Made by a program: the position numbers and the translations under genes | Source of the DNA: WLMZ01 sp043753895 | GTDB lineage: Bacteria > Actinomycetota > Acidimicrobiia > Acidimicrobiales > Ilumatobacteraceae | Assembly: GCA_043753895.1 (NCBI GenBank) | Contig: JAYUWK010000073.1 | Coordinates: forward strand, 43,441 to 107,440 | Length of the DNA: 64,000 nucleotides | Direction: 5' to 3' | The notes under the pieces: generated by a model | What the model saw: the letters and a program-made list of their open reading frames with translations, nothing else | Told to the model about the DNA's origin: nothing | Database searches by the model: none | Shown here: piece by piece, positions 42,758 through 52,148 of the stretch | Numbering within the stretch: the stretch's first letter is position 1 | How the letters are laid out: each line of letters starts with the position of its first letter

Positions 42758-44124
42758 TGCTGAGCCTCTACGACACTGCTACACAGACGGTCCGACCGCT
42801 CGCGATGCGTGAGTCCGGCAAGCTGAGCATCTACCTGTGCGGCCCCACCGTGTATGGCCCGCCGCACCTCGGCCACGGACGAGCCACGTTGGTCTACGAC
42901 GTGCTACGTCGCTATCTCACCTGGACCGGTATCGACGTGCGCCTCGTGAGCAACATCACCGACATCGACGACCGCATCATCGAACGTGCCGCGCGTGAGG
43001 ATCGTCCGTGGCAAGACATCACCAACCGCTGCGAAGCGGTGTGGTTCGAAGCCATGGCAGGGCTGAACGTAGAGCGTCCGACCGATGTTCCGCACGCCAC
43101 CGAATACGTGCCAGAGATGGTCGCAATGATCGCCGAACTCATCGATCTCGCCAAGGCCTACGCGACTGCGGATGGTGTGTACCTCAGTGTCGAGACCGTG
43201 CCCGACTACGGCCTGCTCGTTAATCAGAACCTCGACGACATGCTCGCCGGGGGTGGCGACCGCGAGGTATACGGAGCCGACAACAAACGCAACGCTGCGG
43301 ACTTCGCGCTGTGGAAGATCAGCAAGCCGGGCGAGCCGAGCTGGCCTGCGCCGTGGGGTGATGGACGGCCCGGCTGGCATAGCGAGTGCGTGGTGATGAG
43401 TCTCGATCTGTTGGGCGAGGGTTTCGATCTGCACTGCGGTGGCATGGACCTGAAATTTCCGCACCATGAGAACGAACGTGCGCAGGCCGTCGCGTTGGGT
43501 AAGCAGTTCGCAAACCACTGGATGCACAACGGTTTCGTGGTCGACTCCGAGGGCGAGAAGATGTCCAAGAGCCTCGGCAACGTCGCCAACTTGCTCGACC
43601 TCATCGAGCACTACGACGCCCGCGCCTATCGCATGCTGCTGTTGCAGACGCACTATCGCGGGCCGGTGCGTATCGGCCAAGACAACATCGACGCCTCGGG
43701 AAAGGCGCTTGCAGGGCTCGACTCGTTCGCGGCGCGGACTGCGACGGTGCTCGCGGAGTCGTCGGTGCCAGCCGACGCCGATGTGCTGGCGCAGTTCCGA
43801 TCGCGCATGGACGACGACCTCGACACACCGAACGCGATGGGAGTGCTGTTCGACACGGTTCGCCGCGCCAACGCCGCGCTCGACGCGGGCGATGACGCAG
43901 CTGCCGGCTCATTGGCCGCCGCCGTGCACGAGATGTGTGTCGCGATCGGCTTGGTGCTCACGGCGGAGGGCGACATCCCCGCCGACGTGGCGGCCAGCGT
44001 CGCTGCGCTCGATGCAGCGCGCGCCGCAAAGGATTTTGCTGCGGCTGATGCGCTACGGACCCAGTTACAGGCCGATGGTTGGTTGGTCGAGACCACCAAG
44101 CAGGGCACAACCGTCAGGCGTTGA
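42757..44124 (+). CDS. cysS: Cysteinyl-tRNA synthetase
   Basis: 455 residues from the ATG at 42757; a GTG one codon earlier is equally possible. YLCGPTVYGPPHLGHGRATLVYD has the HIGH-like motif and the first zinc Cys. HSECVVMSLDLLG and HCGGMDLKFPHHENERAQ supply the other zinc ligands and the substrate cysteine site. KMSKSLGN is the second class I motif. The start overlaps the cobA stop by one base, so cysteine charging is physically linked with sulfate assimilation genes. The C-terminal anticodon domain is complete. Confidence 0.96.
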   Translation: MLSLYDTATQTVRPLAMRESGKLSIYLCGPTVYGPPHLGHGRATLVYDVLRRYLTWTGIDVRLVSNITDIDDRIIERAAREDRPWQDITNRCEAVWFEAMAGLNVERPTDVPHATEYVPEMVAMIAELIDLAKAYATADGVYLSVETVPDYGLLVNQNLDDMLAGGGDREVYGADNKRNAADFALWKISKPGEPSWPAPWGDGRPGWHSECVVMSLDLLGEGFDLHCGGMDLKFPHHENERAQAVALGKQFANHWMHNGFVVDSEGEKMSKSLGNVANLLDLIEHYDARAYRMLLLQTHYRGPVRIGQDNIDASGKALAGLDSFAARTATVLAESSVPADADVLAQFRSRMDDDLDTPNAMGVLFDTVRRANAALDAGDDAAAGSLAAAVHEMCVAIGLVLTAEGDIPADVAASVAALDAARAAKDFAAADALRTQLQADGWLVETTKQGTTVRR

Positions 44125-44186
44125 CGGCCGATTCGCCTCGCAGTCGGGCCGGGGGTGTTGGGATTGCGGCACCGGAGGTGGCACGA

Positions 44187-45356
44187 TTGAACACCGTGTC
44201 GAAGCCTGACCCCGCCCCTCGAACCCCGCTGCCGCGCGGGTTCTGGGTGATCTGGACCACGGTCGCGCTCGACCTTGTTGGTTTCGGTATCGTCGCCCCG
44301 ATTCTCGGTCGCTATGCCGAGCGTTTCGGTGCAAACCCGCTCACGGTGGGGTTGCTCTTCGCGTCGTTCTCGCTCGCACAGTTCGTCTTCGCGCCGATTC
44401 TCGGCCGGCTCAGCGACCGTATCGGTCGCAAGCCGGTCATTCTGGTGTCGTTGTTCGGCACCGCCGTCGGCAGTGTGATCACCGGCGCTGCCGGAGCGCT
44501 GTGGGTGCTCTTCCTCGGGCGCATCATCGATGGTGCTTCAGGCGCCAGCGTCTCCGTTGCCCAAGGTGCTGTGGCCGACATCGTCGAACCGCGCGATCGG
44601 CCGCGGGCCTTCGGTCTTCTCGGTGCAGCATTCGGTGTTGGTTTCGTGTTCGGCCCGGCCCTCGGTGCGTTGTCAGCGCTACGCGGTCCGCATCTGCCCT
44701 TCTACATCGCGGGGGCTGTTGCCTTCATCAACGGCTGCGTCGCCATCGTGCGCTTGCCAGAGACCCATCACGACCGGGCGCCGCGTCAGGCCACCGAGAA
44801 GTCGGTGCATTCGGCCGAACTCTGGCGACTGGTGACGGTGGCCTTCATCGCTGTCGCCGCGTTCAGCGGCTTCGAGGCGACATTTGCGTTGTTCGCCGAA
44901 CGGCGCTTCTCGTTGAACGAGAGTGGCATCGCGGTGGTGTTCCTGTGCATCGGCGTGTTCTTGGTGGTTGTACAGGGCGGTGTCATCCGACCCGTGGGCG
45001 CGCGCCTCGGCGTACGCGGCTCGGTGTCGCTCGGTCTGGCCTGCAACGCGCTCGGTCTGTTCATGCTCGCGTTCGCGAAGGAATGGGCGTTGTTGGTGCC
45101 TGCGCTCGTCTTGCTGACGTTCGGGCAGGGTCTCACCACGCCAAACTTCACGGCGATGGTCACCGAAGGGGTCGCGCCCCGTCAACGTGGTGAAGCGCTC
45201 GGCTTCCAGCAGAGCGGCAGCGCCTTGGCGCGGGTGCTCGGCCCGGTCCTGGCCGGCCTCCTGTTTCACCGCGTGGGCATCCCGGCGCCGTATCTGGTGG
45301 CGGCGGCATTGTGCGGTCTGGGGCTGGCGATCTTGAGTTGGAAACGTCCGGCATGA
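44187..45356 (+). CDS. MFS transporter (TetA/DHA1-like)
   Basis: 389 residues. A GGAGG Shine-Dalgarno at 44174-44178 is spaced eight bases from the TTG at 44187, which I choose as start; a GTG at 44196 is also possible. About twelve membrane segments are visible. Motif A after TM2 reads GRLSDRIGRKPVILVSL, and GLLGAAFGVGFVFGPALGALSA is the TM5 antiporter motif C, typical of drug/H+ exporters. The substrate is unknown. The stop overlaps the acyltransferase start (ATGA). Confidence 0.88.
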   Translation: MNTVSKPDPAPRTPLPRGFWVIWTTVALDLVGFGIVAPILGRYAERFGANPLTVGLLFASFSLAQFVFAPILGRLSDRIGRKPVILVSLFGTAVGSVITGAAGALWVLFLGRIIDGASGASVSVAQGAVADIVEPRDRPRAFGLLGAAFGVGFVFGPALGALSALRGPHLPFYIAGAVAFINGCVAIVRLPETHHDRAPRQATEKSVHSAELWRLVTVAFIAVAAFSGFEATFALFAERRFSLNESGIAVVFLCIGVFLVVVQGGVIRPVGARLGVRGSVSLGLACNALGLFMLAFAKEWALLVPALVLLTFGQGLTTPNFTAMVTEGVAPRQRGEALGFQQSGSALARVLGPVLAGLLFHRVGIPAPYLVAAALCGLGLAILSWKRPA

Positions 45357-47536
45357 CCGACCACTCTGCTGATCCGCCCGCCCTCAGGCGACTGGCCGAG
45401 TTGGACAAGCGCTGGCTGCCCTCTGGCGAGGTCGAGTTCGACGTGACGCGTTCGAACAAGATGGGCTACCAACCCGGACTCGATGGATTACGTGCCATCA
45501 GCGTGATCGCGGTGATCCTGTATCACGCGGGGTTTTCGTGGATGACAGGTGGGTTCTTCGGCGTCGAGGTCTTCTTCGTGGTGTCGGGGTATCTCATCAC
45601 CTCGCTGTTGCTCGACGAACGTGAGCAGAGTCACCGCGTGAGCCTCAGCCAGTTCTGGTTGCGCCGCGCCCGACGGTTGCTGCCCGCGTTGTTCACGATG
45701 CTGATCGCGGTGTCGCTCTGGACCAGCTTCTTCGGAACCGCCGAGCAGCAGTCCACACTCAAACGCGACCTCCCGTGGTCGATCTTCTACGTGAACAACT
45801 GGGGTCAGATCCTGGGCAAGGCGCCGTACTTCGCTTCGGTCGATCCGCCGCTGCTGCGCCACCTGTGGTCGCTCGCGGTCGAGGAGCAGTGGTATCTCAT
45901 CTGGCCGCTCGTCTTCGTGGGCACGATGGCCATCGGGCTTGGCCGTTTGCGGCCCCGAGCAATCGCGTTCGCGTGCGCCTCATTCGCGTTGATGGTGCTG
46001 ATGTATGTGTTGCATGCGAACACGCCGCCGAGCGGCACCATCTGGTGGTTCGGCCATCAGGTCAATCGCACCAACTTCATGTACCTCAGCACCCTCACTC
46101 GTGCGAGTGGGTTGCTGCTCGGCGCGAGTTGCGCGTTCGTGTGGCGGCCATGGCGGGCGAACCGGCCGATGCGCAAGTTCGGCACACGACTCGATCCGTT
46201 GGGCGCCGCCGCGCTCACGTTGTTGGTGTGCATCATGAGCGTGGCGGTGCTCACCGAGGGCTACATATATCAGTGGTTGCTCGCCGTGGTGTCGATCCTG
46301 TCGATGATCACCATTGCCGTCGTGGTACATCCCGATGCACACGGGTTCCGCGCCATCCTCGGATGGCGTCCGCTGGTGGAGATCGGCCGCCGATCGTATG
46401 GGTTGTACCTCTGGCACTGGCCAATCTTCGTGTTCCTGCACGTGTACCACTCGGGGAGCTACATCAAGTTCGTGCTCGGCACCGTTGTCACCGCCGTGGT
46501 GTCGGAGGTGTGCTACCGATACGTGGAGACGCCCATACGCCAGGGCGCGCTGCGGCGCTGGATGCGCGATCAAAGGGGAGCCATGGGAAGCGATCGGGTG
46601 CGGCGGGTGCGGACCACCAGCGCGGTTGTGCTTGCTATGTCGGTTGCGGTTGCGAGCCTTGCCGTGTTCTACGCATCGGTTGATCACTTCGACCCTGCGG
46701 CAGGTGGGCCCGATGTTTCTTTCGGCGTGCCTGCGGTCAGTTCGTCGTTATCCTCCACTACGCCTGGCTCTTCGGTACCCGGTGCCGCGGTCACCACGAC
46801 GGTGGCAGGCAACGTGGTCTTGCCGCCCACCTCGCCGCCGACCTCGCTACCCACCCTGCCACGGCTCGTCACCATCGTCGGCGATTCGCAAGCGCACTCG
46901 TTGGCAATCAACAAGCCGGCAGGTATCGGCAGTACGTTTACCATCAGCGATGGTTCTGTCGAAGGCTGTGGGGTGTACGACACCGGCCGACCGATTTCGG
47001 CTCGCGCGTTCAAGCGGTCGTTCGCCGACTGTGTTGGCTGGGCGGGCAAGTGGGGCAGCGCAGCAGCCGCGGCACGGGCAGAGGTTGCGCTCGTGGTGAT
47101 CGGTGCGTGGGACGTGTTCGACCTGCAGCTCGCCGATCGGAAGTTGGTCTTTGCAACGCCCGAGGCCGATGCCTATTACCTGTCGCAACTACAAACGGGC
47201 ATCGATGCGCTGAAGGGCGCTGGTGCGCACGTTGCACTGCTCGAAGTGGCGTGCATGCGACCCAAAGATGTGAAGGGTGCCGGCGTTCCGGCTCTGCCCG
47301 AACGCGGCGACGATTCGCGTACCGGTCATGTGAACGATCTGTTGCGCAAGGCGGCTGCGGCAGATCCGGCACATGTCACGTTCGTGGCCGGGCCGACCGA
47401 GTGGTGTCAGGACGATGCCATTGCGAACAGTCTCGCCTATCGGTGGGATGGCGTGCATGTGTACAAACCCGGCGCGAACCTGATTCTCGAGACGGTTGCG
47501 TCGGCCCTCCTGCAGATCCCTGTGAGGGTGCGTTAG
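45353..47536 (+). CDS. OatA-like acyltransferase (acyltransferase 3 plus SGNH domain)
   Basis: 727 residues from the ATG at 45353. The membrane acyltransferase-3 domain (about 40-410) starts YQPGLDGLRAISVIAVILYHAGF, contains FFVVSGYLITSLLL and RRARRLLPALF, and has about ten helices. A Ser/Thr/Pro linker leads to an extracellular SGNH domain with GDSQAHSLA (catalytic Ser) and WDGVHVYKPG (Asp-His). This fusion transfers acetyl groups to cell-wall polymers, as in OatA, or to exported glycolipids. It is translationally coupled to the MFS gene. Confidence 0.9.
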   Translation: MTDHSADPPALRRLAELDKRWLPSGEVEFDVTRSNKMGYQPGLDGLRAISVIAVILYHAGFSWMTGGFFGVEVFFVVSGYLITSLLLDEREQSHRVSLSQFWLRRARRLLPALFTMLIAVSLWTSFFGTAEQQSTLKRDLPWSIFYVNNWGQILGKAPYFASVDPPLLRHLWSLAVEEQWYLIWPLVFVGTMAIGLGRLRPRAIAFACASFALMVLMYVLHANTPPSGTIWWFGHQVNRTNFMYLSTLTRASGLLLGASCAFVWRPWRANRPMRKFGTRLDPLGAAALTLLVCIMSVAVLTEGYIYQWLLAVVSILSMITIAVVVHPDAHGFRAILGWRPLVEIGRRSYGLYLWHWPIFVFLHVYHSGSYIKFVLGTVVTAVVSEVCYRYVETPIRQGALRRWMRDQRGAMGSDRVRRVRTTSAVVLAMSVAVASLAVFYASVDHFDPAAGGPDVSFGVPAVSSSLSSTTPGSSVPGAAVTTTVAGNVVLPPTSPPTSLPTLPRLVTIVGDSQAHSLAINKPAGIGSTFTISDGSVEGCGVYDTGRPISARAFKRSFADCVGWAGKWGSAAAAARAEVALVVIGAWDVFDLQLADRKLVFATPEADAYYLSQLQTGIDALKGAGAHVALLEVACMRPKDVKGAGVPALPERGDDSRTGHVNDLLRKAAAADPAHVTFVAGPTEWCQDDAIANSLAYRWDGVHVYKPGANLILETVASALLQIPVRVR

Positions 47537-49674
47537 TCGCGTTTGGCGGCGGTGCATGCACTCGCATTGCACACATCGATGAGGGTGTCGTCGAACAGGA
47601 AGGCGGCCTTCTGTTTGCGAACGCTGGCATTGGCGCGCGGGTCCTCGTGCGGGTCGCGCCCGGTGGTCGGCGGCACGCCCTCGAGTGGGATCGGATCGCT
47701 ACCGCTGTCCCAGATGATGATGCCCGAGCCCGTGCTCGGATACTTCAACGATTCGAGTCCCCAGCCCGGTGTGACCTCGCGACTGCGGCCCTGCGCGGTC
47801 ACTGGTCTGTTGATGGCAAGTCCGATGGTGCGAGCCGCGACCATCGCCGAGAGTTCGCTCACCTGCCAGTCTCCGAAGGCGACGTCGAAGAGCACGGTCT
47901 TGGCCTTCGTATTGGGATATGGGTTCGCCACGAGGTGCTGCACGTATCCACCGCCCTCACCACGGTCCCACAACATCTGCAACACGCTCGTGATGACCAT
48001 CCGGTCGAGATCGTTGGTGTAGGCCGGCTTGAAGATTGCCTCGTACTTGGCGAAGTCGACGCTGCGCGGCAGGAGCAGGCTGTAGTTCATGCCGGTGACA
48101 CCGAGCGTGGCACGTTCGATGTCGGGCGACACCGCGGCAAGCATGATGCCCATGATGCCGCCCTGACTATTGCCGTCATAGTCAAGATGCGTGGTGTCGA
48201 TCATCGGGCTGCCATCGGGCCGTTTCAGATCGGCAACGGTGGAGAGTCCATTGGCACGAGTCATCAATCGGCCGAGGAAGATCTGGTTGAGCACGCCCTG
48301 CTGTAGGCGATCGGCCACGGTGGGGAACAGACTGACGTTGCCGAGCGCATCCACCGCGTTGGCAATGTCATCCTCGCTCATGCCGGCCCAGTTGGTGGCG
48401 CAGAAGACAACGTTGGATTCGTTCGCAAAGTCGCGGACATTGCCGGCGTTGATCTCGCCGTTACTGCTGAGCAGACCGTGCCCGTACACCACCAGATGTG
48501 CCGGCGTGGTTGCGGCAACTGTCGCGTTGGAGATGTTGCAACGGAAACCAACTTGGACTGTTCCATTCTGCGATGGCAGGGCGTCAGGATTGGTGGCGTC
48601 CTTTGCGGCGTAGTTGAAGCGGTTGCCGGGGCTGGCGTCGTTGGTCAAGAAGTTCGGCACAGTGAACGTGCCGACGATTTGCTTGGCGATGTTGTCGTCG
48701 GTGCCGGTCTTCACCTCGGTCACCGTGAAAGCTGGCGCCTTGTCACCAAGTGCGACGAGCGCTTGATCGCGGATGCTGAGCATGCGTTCGCTGACGTTGC
48801 GTTGGCTCGCCACAGTGAAGTCCCACGCAACGAACAGGTCACTACGCGCGACCTTGGCTGCAGCGAGCTCACCGAAGGTCTTCTCCATGTCGATACGGCG
48901 CGCCTCGAGCGCCGCGCTGGCGATGCGATCGCGATACGCGCGAAACACGGCTGCAGGTTCGATGGTCGAGCCTGACGCATTCTTCATGTTGCGCAGCGCC
49001 GCGACGTAGTGATGGCCCTCCTGTAGGGCGACAGCGGGATGGATCACGAGCAGACGGTCGCCGTTGGTGCCGGCCTTGGCATCGGGTTCCGCCCACAGCG
49101 GAACGCGTGTGCTCGAGGTGGCGTCGATCAGCACGACGGAGGCGTCGGCGCGCATCGAGGACTCGAGATCGGTCCACGATGGCAGCTTCGACGCTGTGGG
49201 ATCGAGACCCGGCACGAAGGTGAGCAGCGTGCTGTTCGGGCTGAAGCCATCGTTGCGGTTCCACTCGGTGAAGTCGATGGCTACCCCAGCCGTGTTGGCA
49301 AGCGATGCGTCGGCCGGGAAGTTGACGCGCACCCCGGTGTCGCTGGCAGTGTCGGCCTTGGTGAAATTGTTGCTCGGGAACGGAAGCAGGCACTGGCGTG
49401 TGTCGAGCGGGTCGCAACCGGGCTTGGTGGCAGCGAGTTCGTTCGCGATCGCAACGGCCGTGGCGGCGTCAGGGGAACTGAGCGCAGTGTCGGCCGTCGC
49501 GACGTCGGACGTTGTATCCGGCGCGGAGGCCGGCGCGGAGCCCGAGGGGCTCGCGCTGTTCTGCGACGTTGAGGTGCTGCTCGAGCAGGCAGCGATCAGC
49601 AGGCATGCAGCAAGCACCGTCGCAACGCCTTTTGCGTGCCGACCTGGTGAGCTCTGTGACGTACGAATGACCAT
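47533..49674 (-). CDS. Large extracellular lipoprotein with alpha/beta-hydrolase signature
   Basis: 713 residues from the ATG at 49674; a much longer open frame upstream overlaps the dehydrogenase gene and is rejected. The signal VATVLAACLLIAAC ends in a lipobox with the acylated Cys. After a Ser/Ala-rich linker comes CDPLDTRQCLLPFPSNNFT, then HLVVYGHGLL and DYDGNSQGGIMG (GxSxG nucleophile). This resembles secreted lipase/esterase-like proteins with an N-terminal Ig-like portion. The function is not established. It converges with the acyltransferase gene, overlapping by 4 bp, and is divergent from the dehydrogenase gene. Confidence 0.78.
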   Translation of the reverse strand: MVIRTSQSSPGRHAKGVATVLAACLLIAACSSSTSTSQNSASPSGSAPASAPDTTSDVATADTALSSPDAATAVAIANELAATKPGCDPLDTRQCLLPFPSNNFTKADTASDTGVRVNFPADASLANTAGVAIDFTEWNRNDGFSPNSTLLTFVPGLDPTASKLPSWTDLESSMRADASVVLIDATSSTRVPLWAEPDAKAGTNGDRLLVIHPAVALQEGHHYVAALRNMKNASGSTIEPAAVFRAYRDRIASAALEARRIDMEKTFGELAAAKVARSDLFVAWDFTVASQRNVSERMLSIRDQALVALGDKAPAFTVTEVKTGTDDNIAKQIVGTFTVPNFLTNDASPGNRFNYAAKDATNPDALPSQNGTVQVGFRCNISNATVAATTPAHLVVYGHGLLSSNGEINAGNVRDFANESNVVFCATNWAGMSEDDIANAVDALGNVSLFPTVADRLQQGVLNQIFLGRLMTRANGLSTVADLKRPDGSPMIDTTHLDYDGNSQGGIMGIMLAAVSPDIERATLGVTGMNYSLLLPRSVDFAKYEAIFKPAYTNDLDRMVITSVLQMLWDRGEGGGYVQHLVANPYPNTKAKTVLFDVAFGDWQVSELSAMVAARTIGLAINRPVTAQGRSREVTPGWGLESLKYPSTGSGIIIWDSGSDPIPLEGVPPTTGRDPHEDPRANASVRKQKAAFLFDDTLIDVCNASACTAAKRD

Positions 49675-49756
49675 GAGCGGATTCAAACATGTCGGTGATT
49701 GCGCGCCGTCACCCGAGAGGTTGCGCTCCAAGGTTACCCACTGGTAACTTGTGCGG

Positions 49757-50971
49757 ATGGCTGATTTCTCCCTCACCCTCAACGAAGACCAACTGCAGAT
49801 CCAGAAGTGGGTGCACGACTTCGCCGAAGGCGTGATCCGCCCGGTCGCGCACGAATGGGACGAGCGCGAGGAATTCCCGTGGCCGGTCGTGCAGGAGGCC
49901 GCGAAGATTGGTCTGTACAGCACCGACTTCTTGATGAACGCAATGGGCGACAACACCGGCCTTACCTTGCCAGTTGCGATCGAGGAGATGTTCTGGGGCG
50001 ACGCCGGCATCGGCATGGCGATCATGGGCTCGGCCCTCGCTGCGGCGGGTATCGCCGGCAATGGAACGCCCGAGCAGGTCTTCGAATGGATCCCACAGTG
50101 CTACGGCGACGCCGACGATGTGAAGCTCGGCGCGTTCTGCGTGAGTGAGCCCGATGCAGGGAGCGACGTTTCATCGCTGCGCACCCGGGCCGTGTACGAC
50201 CAGGCCAATGACGAGTGGGTGCTCAATGGCACCAAGGCATGGATCACCAACGGCGGCATCGCCAACATCCACGTTGTTGTCGCCGCGGTCGAGCCTGACC
50301 TGAAGGGCCGTGGCCAGGCGAGCTTCATCGTCCCGCCGAACACCAAGGGCCTGAGCCAGGGTCAGAAGTATCTCAAGCACGGCATCCGTGCATCGCACAC
50401 CGCCGAAGTCGTGCTCGACGACGTTCGCATTCCCGGTAACTGTCTGCTCGGCGGTAAAGAGAAGCTCGACGCCAAGCTGGCTCGTGCCCGCGAGCGCGGT
50501 CACAGCGGCGAGAAGCAGCCGGCCATGGCCACCTTCGAAGCCACCCGCCCGTCGGTTGGCGCGCAAGCGCTCGGTATCGCCCGTGCCGCGTACGAGTACG
50601 CGCTGGAATACGCCAAGGAGCGTCATGCGTTCGGCAAGCCGATCATCATGAACCAGGCAATCGCGTTCAAGCTGGCCAACATGATCACCGAGATCGAGGC
50701 ATCTCGGCTGCTGATCTGGCGTGCCGCATGGCTGGCCCGCAACGGTGGGTTCAAGAACGCCGAGGGCTCGATGAGCAAGTACAAGGCATCCGAGACTGCG
50801 GTGCGCGTGACCGAGGAGGCCATCCAGATTCTCGGCGGCTACGGCTACACCCGTGAGTACCCCGTGGAGCGCTGGCACCGCGATGCCAAGATCCACACGA
50901 TCTTCGAAGGCACCAGCGAAATCCAGCAACTGGTGATTGCCAGAGCCATATCGGGCCTGCGTATCGAGTAG
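49757..50971 (+). CDS. Acyl-CoA dehydrogenase
   Basis: 404 residues from the ATG at 49757; a GTG two codons earlier is also open. The FAD-binding region reads LGAFCVSEPDAGSDVSSLRTRA and WITNGG. AKERHAFGKPI and ILGGYGYTREYPVERWHRDAKIHTIFEGTSEIQ are C-terminal hallmarks. The catalytic base of medium-chain enzymes would be the Glu in FEGTSE. It oxidises acyl-CoA to enoyl-CoA, passing electrons to ETF. The last 24 codons are duplicated at 53828-53898, beyond an integrase gene, suggesting that an element inserted in this 3' end. Confidence 0.95.
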   Translation: MADFSLTLNEDQLQIQKWVHDFAEGVIRPVAHEWDEREEFPWPVVQEAAKIGLYSTDFLMNAMGDNTGLTLPVAIEEMFWGDAGIGMAIMGSALAAAGIAGNGTPEQVFEWIPQCYGDADDVKLGAFCVSEPDAGSDVSSLRTRAVYDQANDEWVLNGTKAWITNGGIANIHVVVAAVEPDLKGRGQASFIVPPNTKGLSQGQKYLKHGIRASHTAEVVLDDVRIPGNCLLGGKEKLDAKLARARERGHSGEKQPAMATFEATRPSVGAQALGIARAAYEYALEYAKERHAFGKPIIMNQAIAFKLANMITEIEASRLLIWRAAWLARNGGFKNAEGSMSKYKASETAVRVTEEAIQILGGYGYTREYPVERWHRDAKIHTIFEGTSEIQQLVIARAISGLRIE

Positions 50972-50983
50972 ATCGGCCCCGCC
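50901..50983 (+). repeat. Left attachment-like repeat (attL)
   Basis: 83 bp at the 3' end of the intact dehydrogenase gene, running from TCTTCGAAGGCAC to 12 bases past the TAG stop (GATCGGCCCCGCC). By my alignment 72 of 83 positions match the right copy, with most differences synonymous. The longest exact match is TAGATCGGCCCCGCC across the stop. Confidence 0.75.
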
Positions 50984-51056
50984 GATCGAATCCGCTCCGG
51001 AGCGCCTTCGGGCCATCCCTACTTTTCATCCCTAAGATCTGGGGTAGTGTTCTCGC

Positions 51057-52148
51057 ATGGCGACGCTGCGCGAGAAACGACCGGGTGTCTGGGAGGTTCG
51101 TGTCTTCACCGGCTCCGACGCGCATGGCCGCCCCACGCAGTTGTCGCGCACGGTGCACGGTGGCAAGCGCGATGCGCTGAAACTGGCGGCCGAACTCGAG
51201 GTCGGGCCGGGCCGGGCGTCGCCCGCTGGTCGCTCGGTCAGCGATGTGCTCGACGGATGGGTCGAGCAGAACCTCGACACGTGGGCACCGTCGTCGGCGC
51301 GCGATCAACAAAGCCGTGTGCGCTCGATCAAGAAGGATCAGATCTCGCGTCTGCCGCTGGCGCGACTGTCGGTGGGCGATGTCGAGCGGTGGCACACGCG
51401 CATGCGCAAAGCCGGTCTCCAGGACGCCGGGATCAAGAACCTCCACGGCGTGCTGCGCGCTGCGCTATCGCAAGCCGAGCGGTGGGGATGGGCGAGCAAC
51501 AACGTCGCCGGCATCGCGCGACTCAAGTCGTCGAAGACACAGCAGCGATCGGTGATGTCGCTCGACGACGTGCGCGCAGTGATGACGGCCGCGGCGACCG
51601 TCGATCCGGCTGCCGTGCTAGCATTGCGTATCGCTGCGGTGACCGGCGCACGCCGAGCCGAGTTGGCAGCGCTGCAGTGGATCGATGTCGTCGAAGGCCA
51701 GCTGACGATCGACTCAGCAATCGAGTTCGTGAAGCGCGGCGACGGCTCACCCGAGATGCGAGACGCAGCGACCAAGACGGCGAACACCCGAACCCTTACG
51801 CTCGACTCCGACACGCTCGCGCTGATCGAGGTGGTGCGAGTGCAACGTCAGCCGTGCGGCCCGTGGATGTTCGGCCTCGGTCCTGAGCTGGTCAGTCCCG
51901 ACCGCATCGGTTGGTGGTGGCGGCGTTCGCGCAAGTTGTCGAGCATCGATGCGAAGTGGCGCCTACATGACCTACGCCATTGGTCGGCCACCGTTGCGAT
52001 TGGCCAGGGTCACGACGTGCGAAGCGTGGCCGGCCGCCTCGGCCACGCCAACCCGGCGATGACCTTGCGCGTCTACGCCCACGCGTTCGCCGCCGCAGAT
52101 CAAGCGGTCGCCGCCGGACTTGGCGACATCCTCCGGGGAGAACCGTGA
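51057..52148 (+). CDS. int: Tyrosine site-specific recombinase (integrase)
   Basis: 363 residues. The N-terminal part (about 1-60) is an arm-binding-like region, the SAM-like core-binding domain spans about 60-155 (VSDVLDGWVEQNLDTWAPSS..., LHGVLRAALSQAERWGW), and the catalytic domain follows. Catalytic residues: Arg in TGARRAELAAL (about 200), His-x-x-Arg in LHDLRHWSA (about 304), His in GRLGHANPAM and Tyr in RVYAHAF (about 340). All are intact. It starts 74 bp after the left attachment-like repeat and is coupled to the next gene by a GTGA overlap. Confidence 0.95.
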   Translation: MATLREKRPGVWEVRVFTGSDAHGRPTQLSRTVHGGKRDALKLAAELEVGPGRASPAGRSVSDVLDGWVEQNLDTWAPSSARDQQSRVRSIKKDQISRLPLARLSVGDVERWHTRMRKAGLQDAGIKNLHGVLRAALSQAERWGWASNNVAGIARLKSSKTQQRSVMSLDDVRAVMTAAATVDPAAVLALRIAAVTGARRAELAALQWIDVVEGQLTIDSAIEFVKRGDGSPEMRDAATKTANTRTLTLDSDTLALIEVVRVQRQPCGPWMFGLGPELVSPDRIGWWWRRSRKLSSIDAKWRLHDLRHWSATVAIGQGHDVRSVAGRLGHANPAMTLRVYAHAFAAADQAVAAGLGDILRGEP

